From positions 669,932-733,931 of the forward strand of contig RHPI01003642.1 in assembly GCA_009103225.1 (NCBI GenBank): a stretch of 64,000 bases of DNA. Direction: 5' to 3'. Below are positions 50,505 to 61,832 of this stretch, piece by piece. Origin of the DNA: Chlorokybus atmophyticus. Taxonomy: Eukaryota > Streptophyta > Chlorokybophyceae > Chlorokybales > Chlorokybaceae. Position numbers and translations under genes: made by a program. Under the pieces are notes generated by a model. That model was not told the DNA's origin. It did no database searches and worked only from the letters and a program-made list of their open reading frames with translations. Each line of letters opens with the position of its first letter. Within the stretch, counting starts at the first letter, position 1.

Positions 50505-50551
50505 CGGTAGGGTTTGGTGTTGGTGGGCCACCAACACCAAATCCTACCGCC
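50503..50551. repeat. Near-perfect palindrome, 24-bp arms, 1-bp spacer
   Basis: Left arm 50503..50526 (starts GGCGGTAGG), spacer G, right arm 50528..50551, one mismatch (G versus A). It overlaps the previous palindrome by two bases. Module 1 has only sequence like the right arm at this place. Confidence 0.92.
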
Positions 50552-51361
50552 ACCCCAGCAGAGCGCAAATGCAACACACTCAACGTCTGTTTCAGGCAAC
50601 GGGCCTCATCGCCACGACCGACTTCAGGACGACTGACTTTGGCGCCAATCTCTGCTTCGCCTGCCTCAAGCCTGTTGCCGCACAGGAGCCGATCTGAAGC
50701 GGCTTGCTAGCGACACCATCAGCCCAGACGTTTTAGCAACCTGTTCCGCTACTAGTACAGAGGTCTGGCGCTGGTCACGCTACCCGACGGACGTGTGTGT
50801 GTACGGTGGCACGGTGCAGTCGGTGTACTGCGCCTGGTAGTGAACGGGGATGCCGGATGACTGCCGCGTTGCAGTGGCGGTGGGTGGGCGGAGGGCGGGG
50901 TGCATTGGACGTTGTGGAGGGGGGAGGTGGTTTCGTCGAAGGCGTGGCGGCTGCTGGGCGCAGGGACAATGCGGTGCGATTCGGTTCCGGTAAAGCTTGG
51001 GGTGTTTGTTGTTGGTGTGAGAGTAAGAGCTGGTCACGGTTGTGAGATGCGACTTGCGCTAGGGTATGGGTTTTGGTTTGTGCTTTACTGGTGATTAGTC
51101 TCGTTGCATGCTGTGCTTGGTGGTCAGCTACTAACTCGACTGTTGAAGTCTGCGCTCAACCTTGAAATGTACAACTGTCCAGGTGCTTGAAGGTGTTGAT
51201 GTCCACGCACTCACTGGCGGATGTCTTGGAATGCATGCGTGCTAGCTTGAAGTGTAGAAGATGCGCTATGAAACCGCGGCAAGCTAGTCGTAGGCAACCG
51301 GCAGGACTGTACCGTGCACTGTACTGCTGGGCCAAGACAACCGCTACGCTGGTTGGCTGGA

Positions 51362-54300
51362 ATGGGAACTGAAGCTTGTGAAGGCTACACGACCGCACCT
51401 CAATCCAGCAGCTCCAATCTTGCTGATGCTATTGCAGTCGCGGTCGTTTCAGACTGTGGCAATGCAGAGCAAGAAGTCAAGATTACAATACAAGCAGCCA
51501 ATTTCTCAGAGCACAATGCTCCTGCAGACGCTCAATTGCGCCCTACCATCTCCAGAGCGGACAGTTGTCTTGCACCAGATGGGACGCACGAGAGCCTGCA
51601 ACAGGTTTTACAACATGTTCATCTCGACAACACTGCATGCGCACACCTACCTGTCGCGTCTCAACTTGTCGATTTCTTGCAGGTTATGGCAAACAAGTAC
51701 AAAGACGACAGCTGTTCAGAGGTTGAACTTCTCCCACAAACAAAACTGGAATTGCTCTCTCAGCGGGAAACAGACCTGTTTGTATATTTGCTTATTGCTG
51801 CGACGTTCATCGCGCTACTTACAATGACACTGGCAGAAGTGGTGTCAGATGGCGGCAGGTAACTGTTGCAATATGCACGTGTTGTGCATGGAAACCAGTG
51901 TCGTTGCGGCGGTCAGCCATGCATCTCTTGACATTGGACTCTATGCGTGTCCAGCTCAGGCACAAGATTAGGCGCAGTTGACATTGTGAATATGGTCTTC
52001 CACCTGGGCCTTTTGTTTGGTACAGCCTCGATGATTATGCTTTACATAAGGCGCTGTTTCAGTTTGCAGCCACGAGAGCAACGCGTGCATCAGCAAAGGT
52101 GTGCAGGACTTTACGTTTATGTGTCACTTGATGCTTGATGCTGAGTGAACATTCTTGCTCCCACAGATGGGTGCTGATGCTCCTCATCGGGTTTTATTTA
52201 TCAGCCGGCATGCTGGCCTGGTTTGAAGAGGTGGTGACTCATGAGCGATATGGACCTCTTGCGAGATACTCAGCCAAAGTTACGTCTGCATTCAGCATCG
52301 CTGCGTACTATTTGTACTGGATGCTGAACACTCACTGGTTCAGATTACTTACTTCCGAGCTGCCTCGCAACTTTTACTGGCCAAAGGTGGGATGAACCGG
52401 CTAGCATTTGGCGTTGGTGTGCATTGCATGGTGGCTTTCTGTGCCTATGCAGATGCAACAACATCGTGGCAACGCTGTGTTTGTGCAGGTGACCGTGTGT
52501 GTGGGTTACTATGTGGTTCGCACGACACTGCAGCTGGTGTTTGACTTCCCAACTTTTACTGCACCTGTCACTTACGCAGTCGCAGCCGGCAGGGTGCTAA
52601 TCTGTTTCAACCATGCAGAGCTTAGTGCAGCTGATTACCAAGCATGCTATGTGGCGATAGGACTTGCAGGGCTTGACATAATCATTGCCTTACAAATTGT
52701 ATGGTCCATGCACGAGACGCGAAAAGTACTTCGTGATTTACCGTTTTTCAAATACCGGTATGTTGATGACATCTACGCAGCTTATCAGGCATCGCTCATG
52801 TTATGCATCTTACTGATGCACAACAACAGGTCCAAGATGCTTGGCTTTAGGGCTCATGTCCTGCAGATTTACGTGCTGTGGACCTTAGTTTTCGTGTTTA
52901 CGACTGTAAGCGTAGTCATTGTTCGCTCGGAGGTCTTCATTGTGGACGGGCATGGGCACCGCAACTTCAATGGGAATACATACTTGTCAATGGGCATTGG
53001 GTTTGTCGCCGTTGCATGGGCTTTTGTTCAGGTGAGCTGTTGGATTCAACAAAATACTCCTGGGTCATGCACCAAAATTGTGCACTTGGTAGAACAGAAT
53101 ATGATGTGCATTGCTCAGCATATTGCTGCTGGTCGTACACAGGCGCACATCCATCTGCCTTTAGATACACATCACCTCGGACTGCGCGGTTGGCTTTACA
53201 CGGACACAACCTGGAGTTTGGATAATGACCTGAAGCGATTGCCAACTTACTCTTTACGGCGGAGCAGGAGCCGCAGTACACAACTGAGACCTCACTTTTC
53301 ATTGGAGGATTGTGTTGAGGCTTTCAACTTGTCGGCAGTTGCTTATCGCTCCCCTAGTGCTGCTGTTGAAGTCTTGGCATCGCCAGAAGCTATGGCGGAT
53401 GGCGGTAGTGCCTTTACTTGTGTAGGGCATATTGTTGATATTGACACAGACACCCATGTATATATACTTAGCAGCATTGATAAGATAGCTGTCACTTTCC
53501 GCGGCACATCAAGCCTGAACTCGCTAGCAACAGACCTGCGACTGGGGATGTCGCCAGTGGATGAGAGCATGCGGCATTTGCAGCCTGGCAACAAAAAGAA
53601 GGTGAAGGAGTGCAGACAGGATTCTGGTGACTCGAGACAGCACAGCTGTGTGATGAAGGCTATCGTCTCCAAAGGCCAAGTTGCAGGAAGGTACGCTGTT
53701 GCATCCCATTTGCGCACTATGTCCGCGACATGTTTGCAAGCGGAGTGGGCATAGATGCTGACGTCTGTATTTGCTCCACAGGCACAAAGCTGACCAGGCA
53801 GACACGAGCGCCAGCAGGTTACCACATGGAGGAGGCGCTGTCGCTGTTAGTGCGGACTCAGTCAGCTCTGCGTGCAGCTTTGATGCATCATGTCTAATTG
53901 TAACCAATGCAAGTGAATGGGCGGACAGCCTCCCTGGCCCACTCCCTGGATACTCTTTGGAGCAAAATGGTGTCCCGCCGGCTGCATGGTCCCGTGACGG
54001 CAGTCAGTTGAGTGACACTGCAAATGCAGAGGTTGTGCTTGAAGATCTGCGAGCAGGAGGTGACTATACTCAGGCAGCTCGGCAAGTCGTGGATAACATC
54101 CGAGAGCGAGCCACCAGGAAGAAGACACGGCGTGTACACTCAGGGTAGGGGTCTCACTCTCCTACTATGCTTGACGCCCCGCAGCAAATCCAACTAATGC
54201 ATGCACCGGCATTGTTTCACTCAGGTTCTACATGGCGTGGCGGCGCGTGGCTCGAGAGGTGACTTGAGTTGCACGTGCAGCACAACCTACTCGCTGTGGG

Positions 54301-55090
54301 GGGACTGCTATTACGCGTGGCATGTTGAACCGGCAGGGTGTGCAAATGAGCTGTTTGTAAGCTACTATGTGCCTACAGGTGCTCAGCCTTGTGTCCCAAG
54401 AGCGAGTGAAGGTCAAGGAGCCGAGACCAGTGTTGGTCACTGGCCACTCACTTGGCGGCGCGCTTGCTGTACTATGCGCATACGATATGCGTGTGGCTAT
54501 GGGTATACCTGCCGGACAAATAACGGTCTACACCTTTGGCTCGCCGAGGATTGGCAACAGCGGTTTTACAACAAGGTTTAACGAACTAGTGCCTGTGGCA
54601 TTTCGAGTTGTGAACAATCGTGACATGGTTACAAAGCTTCCAATGCAAGTGCTGGGGTTCACCCACGTAGGAACACTGGCTCTCTTCGACGCACAGGTGA
54701 AGCATACGTCCATTGCTATTGCTGTGGTTACGTGAAGTGGTGGTCCAGCATGCAAGTTCTTCCGAGAGTTTAACTTGAATGTAATTTATTAATTTGTGTG
54801 TTCTGGGCACGTTGCAGAGTCACAATCTCTTGCTCGATCCGAGTTGGGCAGAGGTGCTGTTCATGCACAACAGGCCCTTTGGCAAGACGAGCCGTCACAC
54901 CGTGATTGCATACAAGGCCTCAATTACTGGTTGGACCCAAAAAACTCACAGTCGAAGCAACTGGACACCCCCCTTTTGGCCGAAAGCGCTTCGAGCATCA
55001 GGAATTGAGGAGGCAGTACAGCAGGGCAGTCTTCGCCAGCCTATGAAGCGACTGACTCGGCTGGCATTCTTTTCATTTAGACGACGATGA
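51362..55090 (+). CDS. Polytopic class-3 lipase, DAGL-like, copy 2
   Basis: Eleven exons, join(51362..51604,51683..51858,51955..52098,52167..52386,52489..52757,52830..53031,53143..53690,53782..54144,54225..54258,54379..54696,54818..55090), give 929 residues. Exon phases are identical to copy 1; exons 6, 7 and 8 differ in length by +3, -3 and +18 nt. Catalytic residues by position: Ser757 in GHSLGG, Asp815 in NNRDMV, and His866 in SRHTVIAYK, inferred from the family pattern. Membrane helices occupy residues about 115-415. Introns 1, 5 and 6 (78, 72 and 111 nt) are multiples of three with no stop, so retention would keep the frame; the copy 1 equivalents contain stops or shift the frame, which supports calling them introns. 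A cytosol- or lumen-facing lipid hydrolase is likely; substrate unknown. Confidence 0.88.
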
Positions 55091-55599
55091 TGATCACTCC
55101 AACCATCATGAGATGTTGGTATCAGTCGCACACCTCAGCATAGGTTACTCATGGGACTGTGCTGCACAGTCCCAACAGTTGCAATGGCATGCGCCTTTAT
55201 ATATATGATAAGCTCCTATGTCTGAGGTTGGAGTGTCAAGATGGTTGGCGTATACATCCATTCTTTGGAAAGCCTATTTACTGACTTTTATCCTCATTGG
55301 TGTTGCACACTGTCAGGTTCGCATGTGACTGGTGGTAAACAAATCCTAGCTGGCTAGCGGTTTGCGACATCGGTTGCGTTTTGTGACATTTGGAACCTTT
55401 ACATATATAGGTACATAGAGTAGTGATCCTGTGTAAGTTACATAACCCGTAGCTCGTGTGAGCTCTTAACACATGTCTTCAGCATTGCCACTAGGCAAGT
55501 AGCATAATGTAGCTTACACTTGGCTACAAGATGCAAGTTGGCACTTGCAAGAATCTACTTAGGATAAAACTAGTGCCTATGTGGCTGCAAATCTATGAG
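55091..55599. other. Interval between lipase 2 and NXPE-like copy 2 (tail to tail)
   Basis: About 500 bp. TGTAAGTTACA at about 55,433 carries TGTAA on both strands and could serve both convergent transcripts. Confidence 0.45.
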
Positions 55600-57737
55600 C
55601 TAGCACCCACAGAGCATATGCAACAGCATTTGGGTTATCTCTCGCAATGGCTCGTCACACCAGTGAACCATATCTGCTTGCCTGCGGTGCGCATCCTCTC
55701 GCACCTGCAATGACAGCCTACGAGTCAGTGCTGACCGCTTGTCAGAATTTTTTTTCATGGGTAGCAAACTACCTGGGTAAGTTGCCATGCGTCGAGTACA
55801 TCAACAGGTGCATCTGCTCCTGGTAGCGAGCTTAAGGCGCTCCGGATGAATACGTTGGTAAGCTCAACATTTGCAGGCGTGAAATGCTGATGTTTCTGCT
55901 GCATGCAGGTCGGATGGCCCCAATGCTGCCAGTCGCATTTGGCTTGTTGCGCGATGAGCGGGTGCACTGCTGTGGCTGGCATCCAGATCAGCCTGTCAAA
56001 GAGCTGGACTGCCCGAACAGCGGCAACAAAACGCTGCACCTGCTTGCACATGAGGTGAGTTGTGTTGCTATGCATTTGTCCTCGAGCGTACAATGTGAAA
56101 AATGAATTGCCACACTCACCGCAGGTATAAGGTGTTCTTTGGTAACTCGTCCATAGGCAGCGTCATGCAGACCAATGGCCAAAAGCAGCACATGTTCTAC
56201 AGTGCTGGGGCTGCCATGCAGCCGCTCGGTAAGGATTGCGCGCATGTTGGCTGCGAGTTCCTTGTCAGTGTAGTGTTCAACTGCGAAGAAACCGCGATCC
56301 CCCAAAGTCTGATTGTTGCTGATAAACTGGTCAGCAGCGATGCAGACGACGTTGGAATTAGGAACCCAGCATGCCAGGGTGCGGTTTCGATGCGCGCAGG
56401 TCAGGTCACAAGCTGGGCTATGCGACAGGGCACACTGCAGATATGTGCACAGCTGCATGCCGACCGAGTCAGCTACCACCGTAACAGTGATGTTCTGAAG
56501 ACACTTCTGGCCGCTCGCCTGTGTGTAGCGACAGTACTGGCAGTCCCTGCTCCGCCACATCTCATAGCTGTGATACTCCGGATAATTGCTTGTCAGCTGT
56601 GAACTGCCCCAGTTGGATGGACACTTGTAATGGCCATCTGCCCATTTGCAGGCTGGACAGATGGGCGTGGCATCTTGGTGCGGGCTGAACACATCCCTTT
56701 GACTTGCAGAAGTCCAGCTCGCCCAGTACCCAGCCTTGTTGGTAGAGGTACAAACCTTGGATGGCGGTGGTTGCAAGTCGTCTGACTGAGGAATGTCAAC
56801 GGTAAAAGGGGAACCGGCCACATACTGCCCGACGTATCGCTCTGCCTCTGGCTGTTCTCGTCCCGATCGATCAACAGCACCCTTGCGAGATGCGTATTCA
56901 ACCCGTACAGTAACCTGTGTGACCACTGGTTGGCACTGCGCGTCCATGTCTTGACATAGAGCCCAGCCATGTATGATCCAAGCACAACTTGGCCACGCAA
57001 CGCATCAAGACATTGCCACACACCGTGTGAGGTCCAGCTTCTACAGGGACAAAGTGGATGTTGTACTTGCCAGGGGCCACAGATTGTGGCGCACCACTTG
57101 ACACACTGCCTGGTCCTGTCAATAGGATACTCAATATGTGTGTTGCCAAACCTCTGCACGAGGAGGCAACAGCAACATGTGGACATTGGCCTTGCTGCAG
57201 CGCACCTTTTGCAACTATGTACAGCACTGCGTCTGTAGATTGTCGTGGCTCCGGTCTTGGCACGGTGGTGTTACCGCCCCACCAACCCCAATCAGAGGGC
57301 AGGGAGCTTAGTGTCACGGTGATTGTCACATGTGTGCCGTTCCAAACGGCTGTGTGCGCAGGAACGGGCTCATTAACTGGTTTGCCTGGTTTCTGCACAT
57401 GATACTGCTTGGTGACAACAACTCAAGTAAGCTTTGCCACATTCCACCAAGCAGCAAGTGCAGCACACCAGTATGCACGGCACATGCAATCCAGAACTCT
57501 GCTTTAGCTGCGCAACTGTGAAGTGCAATGCATATATTTAGGATTCTGGAATGCAACGGTGTGACTATGATGGCTAATGCTTACCTGCTGGAAAAGCAGA
57601 GGTGTCACAGTGGTTTTGTCGACTGATGTGACGTCTATTTGCAAGGTGCGGGGTGCACGCAAGTCGGCGAAGGACCTCCAGAGACAGGTGGCGGAAGCAA
57701 CCGCAGCAAAAACTAGTAGAAGAACCGCTCTCCGCAT
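55600..57737 (-). CDS. NXPE-like secreted protein: filamin-like segment plus PC-esterase/SGNH domain, copy 2
   Basis: Proposed exons on the - strand: 57585..57737 (signal peptide MRRAVLLLVFAAVASATC), about 57010..57392, about 56120..57005, 55773..56039, 55600..55704. The second exon resembles a filamin/ABP280 Ig repeat (VWNGTHVTITVTL ... YNIHFVPVEAGPHTV) and continues in a later frame with PVVTQVTVRVEYA and YVAGSPFTVDIPQ. The C-terminal half has the SGNH/PC-esterase pattern: VVADSVGMQ (nucleophile Ser), DRLIWMPATAVHP, FTPANVELTN, PVDVLDAW and ADMVHW (Asp and His). NXPE proteins in animals join these two parts. The frame changes near 57,005; either a very short intron (about 34 nt) or a 5-bp insertion relative to copy 1 explains this, so integrity is not proven. 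Start could be 27 nt upstream (57764). Confidence 0.62.
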
Positions 57738-57764
57738 CACACTGAGCCGCCCACCATGTCGCAT

Positions 57765-58401
57765 GCAAGCACCTCCCACCGGGACGGGCGGACAGTCAGG
57801 CGGCTATCAACCTGACCACAATGCCGAACCACACGCAAATGCGAGTGAGATGCTACGCACAGCACTTAGGAGGCTTGAACAGCAATGCTTGCAACATCAT
57901 AGTCATCTACAAGACCACCAGCGCCGCCGCCGCTGCAAACACTACGGACCCATGCCACCTTTGCCGCCACTGCAGCTCTGCTCATCACTGCTTGCGTGAT
58001 CAGCATGCACAGAGCCGACAGTCGGCGCTGCTGCTTATCAATGCCAGTGCCGGCAGGCATGTAGTACACAACAAGTACAACGCTGACAGACGCAAGGCGC
58101 AGAAGTCGGCGCACGTTCAAAAGCTTGCTGTTGTGCGTTAACCTTGAAGCTGACTATCGGCTCTGTCCTTGCTGCCATGTGGCGGCATGCGACACCGTCC
58201 GGGGTGCAGGTGGTATCTACGGCTGGGGCGAGGATGTTGCTGCAGGCGAAGAAGGAGGCAAGATGTTGAGGAGCAGCAGCCTGCCAGCAGCTTCTCGTCT
58301 ATCGGAGCAAGGCGCAAGGCTACACCGCCCGGCATTGGCGCAGCTTCACGGAAACGGCAGCCTGCCCGTCTTGCATGTAGCCTTCAGTACGTTTGTGGAG
58401 G
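57765..58401. other. Region downstream of module 2, no clear gene
   Basis: Up to about 57,950 it still resembles the end of module 1 (50,150-50,300). From about 58,150 Arg/Ser-rich open frames on the + strand could be the transit-peptide region of the next gene, but the frame cannot be decided. Confidence 0.45.
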
Positions 58402-59617
58402 ATGGCGACGGCTGAAGACGCTCGAAGTGTGCACAACGCCCAGCAGACCAAGCAATTTGACGAGGCTGTGGAGCAGTCACACAACCCATCCGGCATAAGG
58501 TAACGTCATGTTACTGTTTCATCCCAGCAGGTCGAAGCTGCAAGAAAGTCGGTGTTATTCCATATTGTCTTGCAGACATGCTTGTTGGCTCAGCTGCTCA
58601 AGGCGCATCAGTGGTGCAGTGTCGTTAACAGACTGCACCAGATTGTGGAAGCTGCAATGTTGGCAAAGTCGGCGCGTGTCTTGGATGTTGGTTCGGGTGT
58701 CGGGCTTTCATCACTATCATAGATAGGACAGCAGTTGCAATGTTCCCTCTCTAGGGTTGCGGTGTCCACACCATTCCTTGGCATACCATAAGGGATTTCT
58801 GCTTCCCGAAAACCCACGCAGCTGCTCGGTAGGTGCCCCTGACCGCTGTATAGAACACCTGCCAGCGCACGCAGCAAAGCAAGTGCATGCTGGTAGCATA
58901 GGAACAACCGCGGCATCCAGTTGCAGAGGCAGCAAAAGTGCTGCAAGGCCACATTGTTGCCACGGACCTGTAAGAGGCAATGCTGACAGAGTACAAAGCT
59001 CGCTACGACGATGTGTCTGTCGGAACGGGATGTTGCAGGCTTGCCAAGAAAGTGTGTTCGCTTCGATGCAGTATTAATTACCGCCGACTTCGGCAACTTG
59101 TATGATCAGACAGCTGAGCTGGATGCTATCGCCGCACTCTGCAACCCAGGTGCAAAGGGCTATCAGTGGTGGAAACCTGTATGCTGGTGTTTTGTGTTGT
59201 ACATGATTAATCAATGCCGTGATCAGGTGCTGCCATTATCATTAGCCACCCACTGGGTCGCACATTGTGGAGCAACTTATCAAGAAACGCCGGACCTTGT
59301 GCCCAACAGTTTGCCGCATAAAAACGCACTTGACGAGATGACATCGCTAGGACTGGTGTGGAATCCATGTTTGTTCAAGAGGACTTGTACCTGGCTCTTT
59401 TGCAGGTGCGTAGTGCACTTACTGTCTGCTCAGCTATGCGTTGTTTGATCTGCCCCAAACTCTTGAAGCAGATAGGTTGCTGCAAATCAAGCAAAGCGTG
59501 CAAGACATGGCGGCTTGGAGGTGCAGCCATTGCACACTGGCGACTTGTGCAATCCGTCTAGCAAGTTGCAACCATTTTGCATTGCAGCGCATTACGGATG
59601 TGCTTGAGAGAGTATGA
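58402..59617 (+). pseudogene. Methyltransferase-like gene, frame-disrupted
   Basis: Fragments in order: MATAEDARSVHNAQQ (58402) ending at a good donor; a segment ending in VLDVGSGVGLSSL (58678-58716), the SAM-binding motif I; GHIVATDL (about 58,947-58,970), where an in-frame TAA follows at once before EAMLTEYKARYDDVSVG; RFDAVLITADFGNLYDQ and AIAALCNPG; GAAIIISHPLGR (about 59,227); then QETPDLVPNSLPHKNALDEM and ESMFVQEDLYLALLQ in two further frames; and a last exon RITDVLERV. The order fits one Rossmann-fold methyltransferase. At least three frame changes and one stop make it a pseudogene, unless the assembly has single-base errors here. I cannot name the substrate. Confidence 0.55.
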
Positions 59618-59639
59618 TTCACAACTTTGTTGTGACAGG

Positions 59640-60204
59640 TGGCTCATACCTTAACAGGGCTCTTCTTTACCTGAGGTTCCATGGTCAGTGGCTTCGGCTG
59701 AGGCAGCAAGCAGATGGGCATATTACCAGGTACCTTAATTGCTGTACTGCCCAGTACTGTTTCAAGTGTCTCTGGTTTGGTAGAATGGGCGCACGGCATT
59801 GCACTAACTGCGTGTGTAACCAGTCAACCATTGGATCAGCTGCAAGAGGAGTTGGAGGGCATTCATCTGGGAGTGTACTTTGGGTGGGACTGCCCTGGTT
59901 GAAGGGCATGACCAACCTCATAATGGTAATACATGTGGGCAAGCGACCGACATTCATGGATGAGGAGATTGCTGTGATAAGCGTCTTTGTCAGTAGCAGC
60001 CACGATGCCTGTGCAGTCCTACCCGGACGTGAGCAACATCGGATCCATTGGCCATGTATGACATCAAGGCTTGCAGGAACTTCACACTATGCACAAGTAT
60101 CGCTCAGACTTTTATGGCAAAGAGCTTCGTGCCGTCGTCCTTGGCTTTGCGCGCGGAGAGCAGAAATTGTCCTCGACGATTATGTGCAATTCGCATGCAT
60201 CTGA
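59640..60204 (+). pseudogene. Riboflavin kinase-like gene, frame-disrupted
   Basis: Pieces match the riboflavin kinase fold (FMN synthesis): LQEELEGIHLGVYFGW (to about 59,887), then one base out of frame KGMTNLIMVIHVGKRPTF, then after an intron ELHTMHKYRSDFYGKELR and AVVLGFARGEQK, and, again one frame off, LDDYVQFA. In intact enzymes these correspond to the GVYFGW, KMVMSIG-NPTF and DFYG-L-V-GFIRPE segments. The PTAN flavin-binding motif is not recognisable upstream. It is either a decayed copy or an intact gene with single-base sequence errors. Confidence 0.5.
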
Positions 60205-60834
60205 CGTATACGAGTGGCCTCATCGTGGACAGACAAGCTCATTGCACACAATAGTCTTGCGGATTTATGTACACCCAGTTGCAGATGCAGCTCTTGATTG
60301 ACCGATGTGGTCAGTGTATCACAAGGATTCATTATTCAGTTTATGTTGCATTCCAAGTTGAAGCTCACGCGCAGCTGAGTCTTGCTTGTCCGAGGAGGTG
60401 CTATACGAAGGTTGAGTGCTTGCATGTGGTTTGCTACAGCTGCTTGCCTACGGGTCAGGTCTGCTTACTCTTGCACTGCGAGTGTTGTGTGCCCTTTGCT
60501 AAGTGCCTACAACGACAATGGTGCATTTTATGCCATACCATGCCGCTGACGTGCGTGTGAGTATGCTAGTGCGATGATAGGCAGGGATGACAGTGCATAG
60601 CATGGTGTGACGATTTTGCTGATAGTTTTGATAAAATTTTACCCGCTGTCATCGCTACTTGCTGTCCATTGTGCCTCGCTGCACCGTAGTCACTGTGCAC
60701 ATTACTTATTTGTCATGGTCACTAGCCTGCTGTGTAGAGTATATGCAATGCGGTGATTGTGCAACCACAATTGGGTTGCTTGCTTTTCTATTGAGATTCT
60801 CTGTCATGCATAAAGCGGTTGTGTAGCGTGTGCA
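60205..60834. other. Intergenic, nothing recognised
   Basis: Short open frames only, none with a recognisable motif. A TTTTGATAAAATTTTA stretch occurs near 60,630. Confidence 0.4.
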
Positions 60835-61271
60835 GGCCAGTGCTGCTGCCCAATTGCATCCTTGCCGTTGAAGACATGATCGTGCTCGCTTCTGACTTTG
60901 AGCTAGTGTTACAGCCCTCCCATGTGGAGCTGAATAATGATACCCCCTCCCGTCCAAAGGGTGGCTTGTTAAAGTCCGGCAAGCTCCGCCAATTGTTGAA
61001 ACTTGGTACTATGCAACAGCAGCCGCACGTGAAATTAGCAGGCTTGCATCCAGTGGTGAAGCTGGTGTTGAGATCAACACTCGAGGCAATTGCTGGCACT
61101 GCCGGTGCAACCGAGGATACCACGATGGACACATTGTGTTGCGAGGCTGTTATTGGGAACGACCGGATGGTAGAGATGCCATGCGGTTCCACATACCTTG
61201 CATCAGCAGCTGGTTGTACAATTTCTAAAACACGTGAGTGGGCAGCAGGCTCATTGTGGCGGGCAGCGTGA
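60835..61271 (+). CDS. Hypothetical exon or ORF, unrecognised
   Basis: An open frame following a good acceptor (GTGTGCAG at about 60,835) encodes about 145 residues with mixed composition, including VEDMIVLASDFELVLQPSHV, RPKGGLLKSGKLRQLLKL and VVKLVLRSTLEAIAG. It could be one exon of a gene whose other parts I could not join. No family is recognised. An overlapping frame on the - strand is also open and lowers confidence. Confidence 0.3.
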
Positions 61272-61832
61272 CGCTGGTGGTTGACTTTGCAGTTTGTCAT
61301 GTAAACTCCCTCGGTGGGCGAATCATGGATGTCGGCGGCCGGTAAGCAGTTGTGTGCTGAAAACTCGTTTTCCTGCCTGTGCTTGTAATCTCATTGCGCT
61401 CAAAGCGAGTTATAGTGGATTGCATGCACCATCGCTCGCTGCCATCGCTGCAGACATGTACCCCCCATATCAGCACGAGGCCAGGACGAGAATTTGCAGT
61501 TGATGAGGACGGCACATGAATTGCGGCTGAATTGCGTGGTGTGTAGCTGACGCAAATAGTCAAACGAAACCAGATTTTTGCTATGTGATGGATGCCGCAC
61601 AGGCAGTCACTTTTAGTGCATCGAGCTTACCACTGCTACTTTTCCAGTCAGCATTGCAAACTTGCATTAGCTACTCAAACATGGCCTTCAAAAAAAGGTT
61701 GCACATTGAGTGGCCCATGCTGTGTTGCCTGGTAGTTGTCAAATTGACGTGTATACTTGCATGTTGTGGTGCAGTGTCATACCATGGTTATGGGACATGG
61801 TTACTGGCATATGGCTCCTCCTATGGCAGCGA

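Larger units (their letters stand above)
50116..51361. other. Interval between module copies, upstream of lipase 2
   Basis: Contains the module junction (about 50,285), two palindromes at 50,470-50,551 (listed separately) and lipase 2's promoter region. Long open frames here are not conserved between the two modules and are rejected as genes. Confidence 0.5.
50285..57950. repeat. Tandem module copy 2 (lipase + NXPE-like)
   Basis: Second copy of the module at 42,580-50,300, in the same orientation and gene order. Exons are better conserved than most introns. Confidence 0.85.

Noticed and set aside
50411-50710. Gene spanning the palindromes upstream of lipase 2
   Set aside because: The open frame is created by the palindromes themselves and is not kept in module 1.
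52758-52829. YVDD motif as a reverse transcriptase signature in lipase 2
   Set aside because: It is encoded by an intron; the corresponding intron of copy 1 does not encode it and there is no other RT motif nearby.
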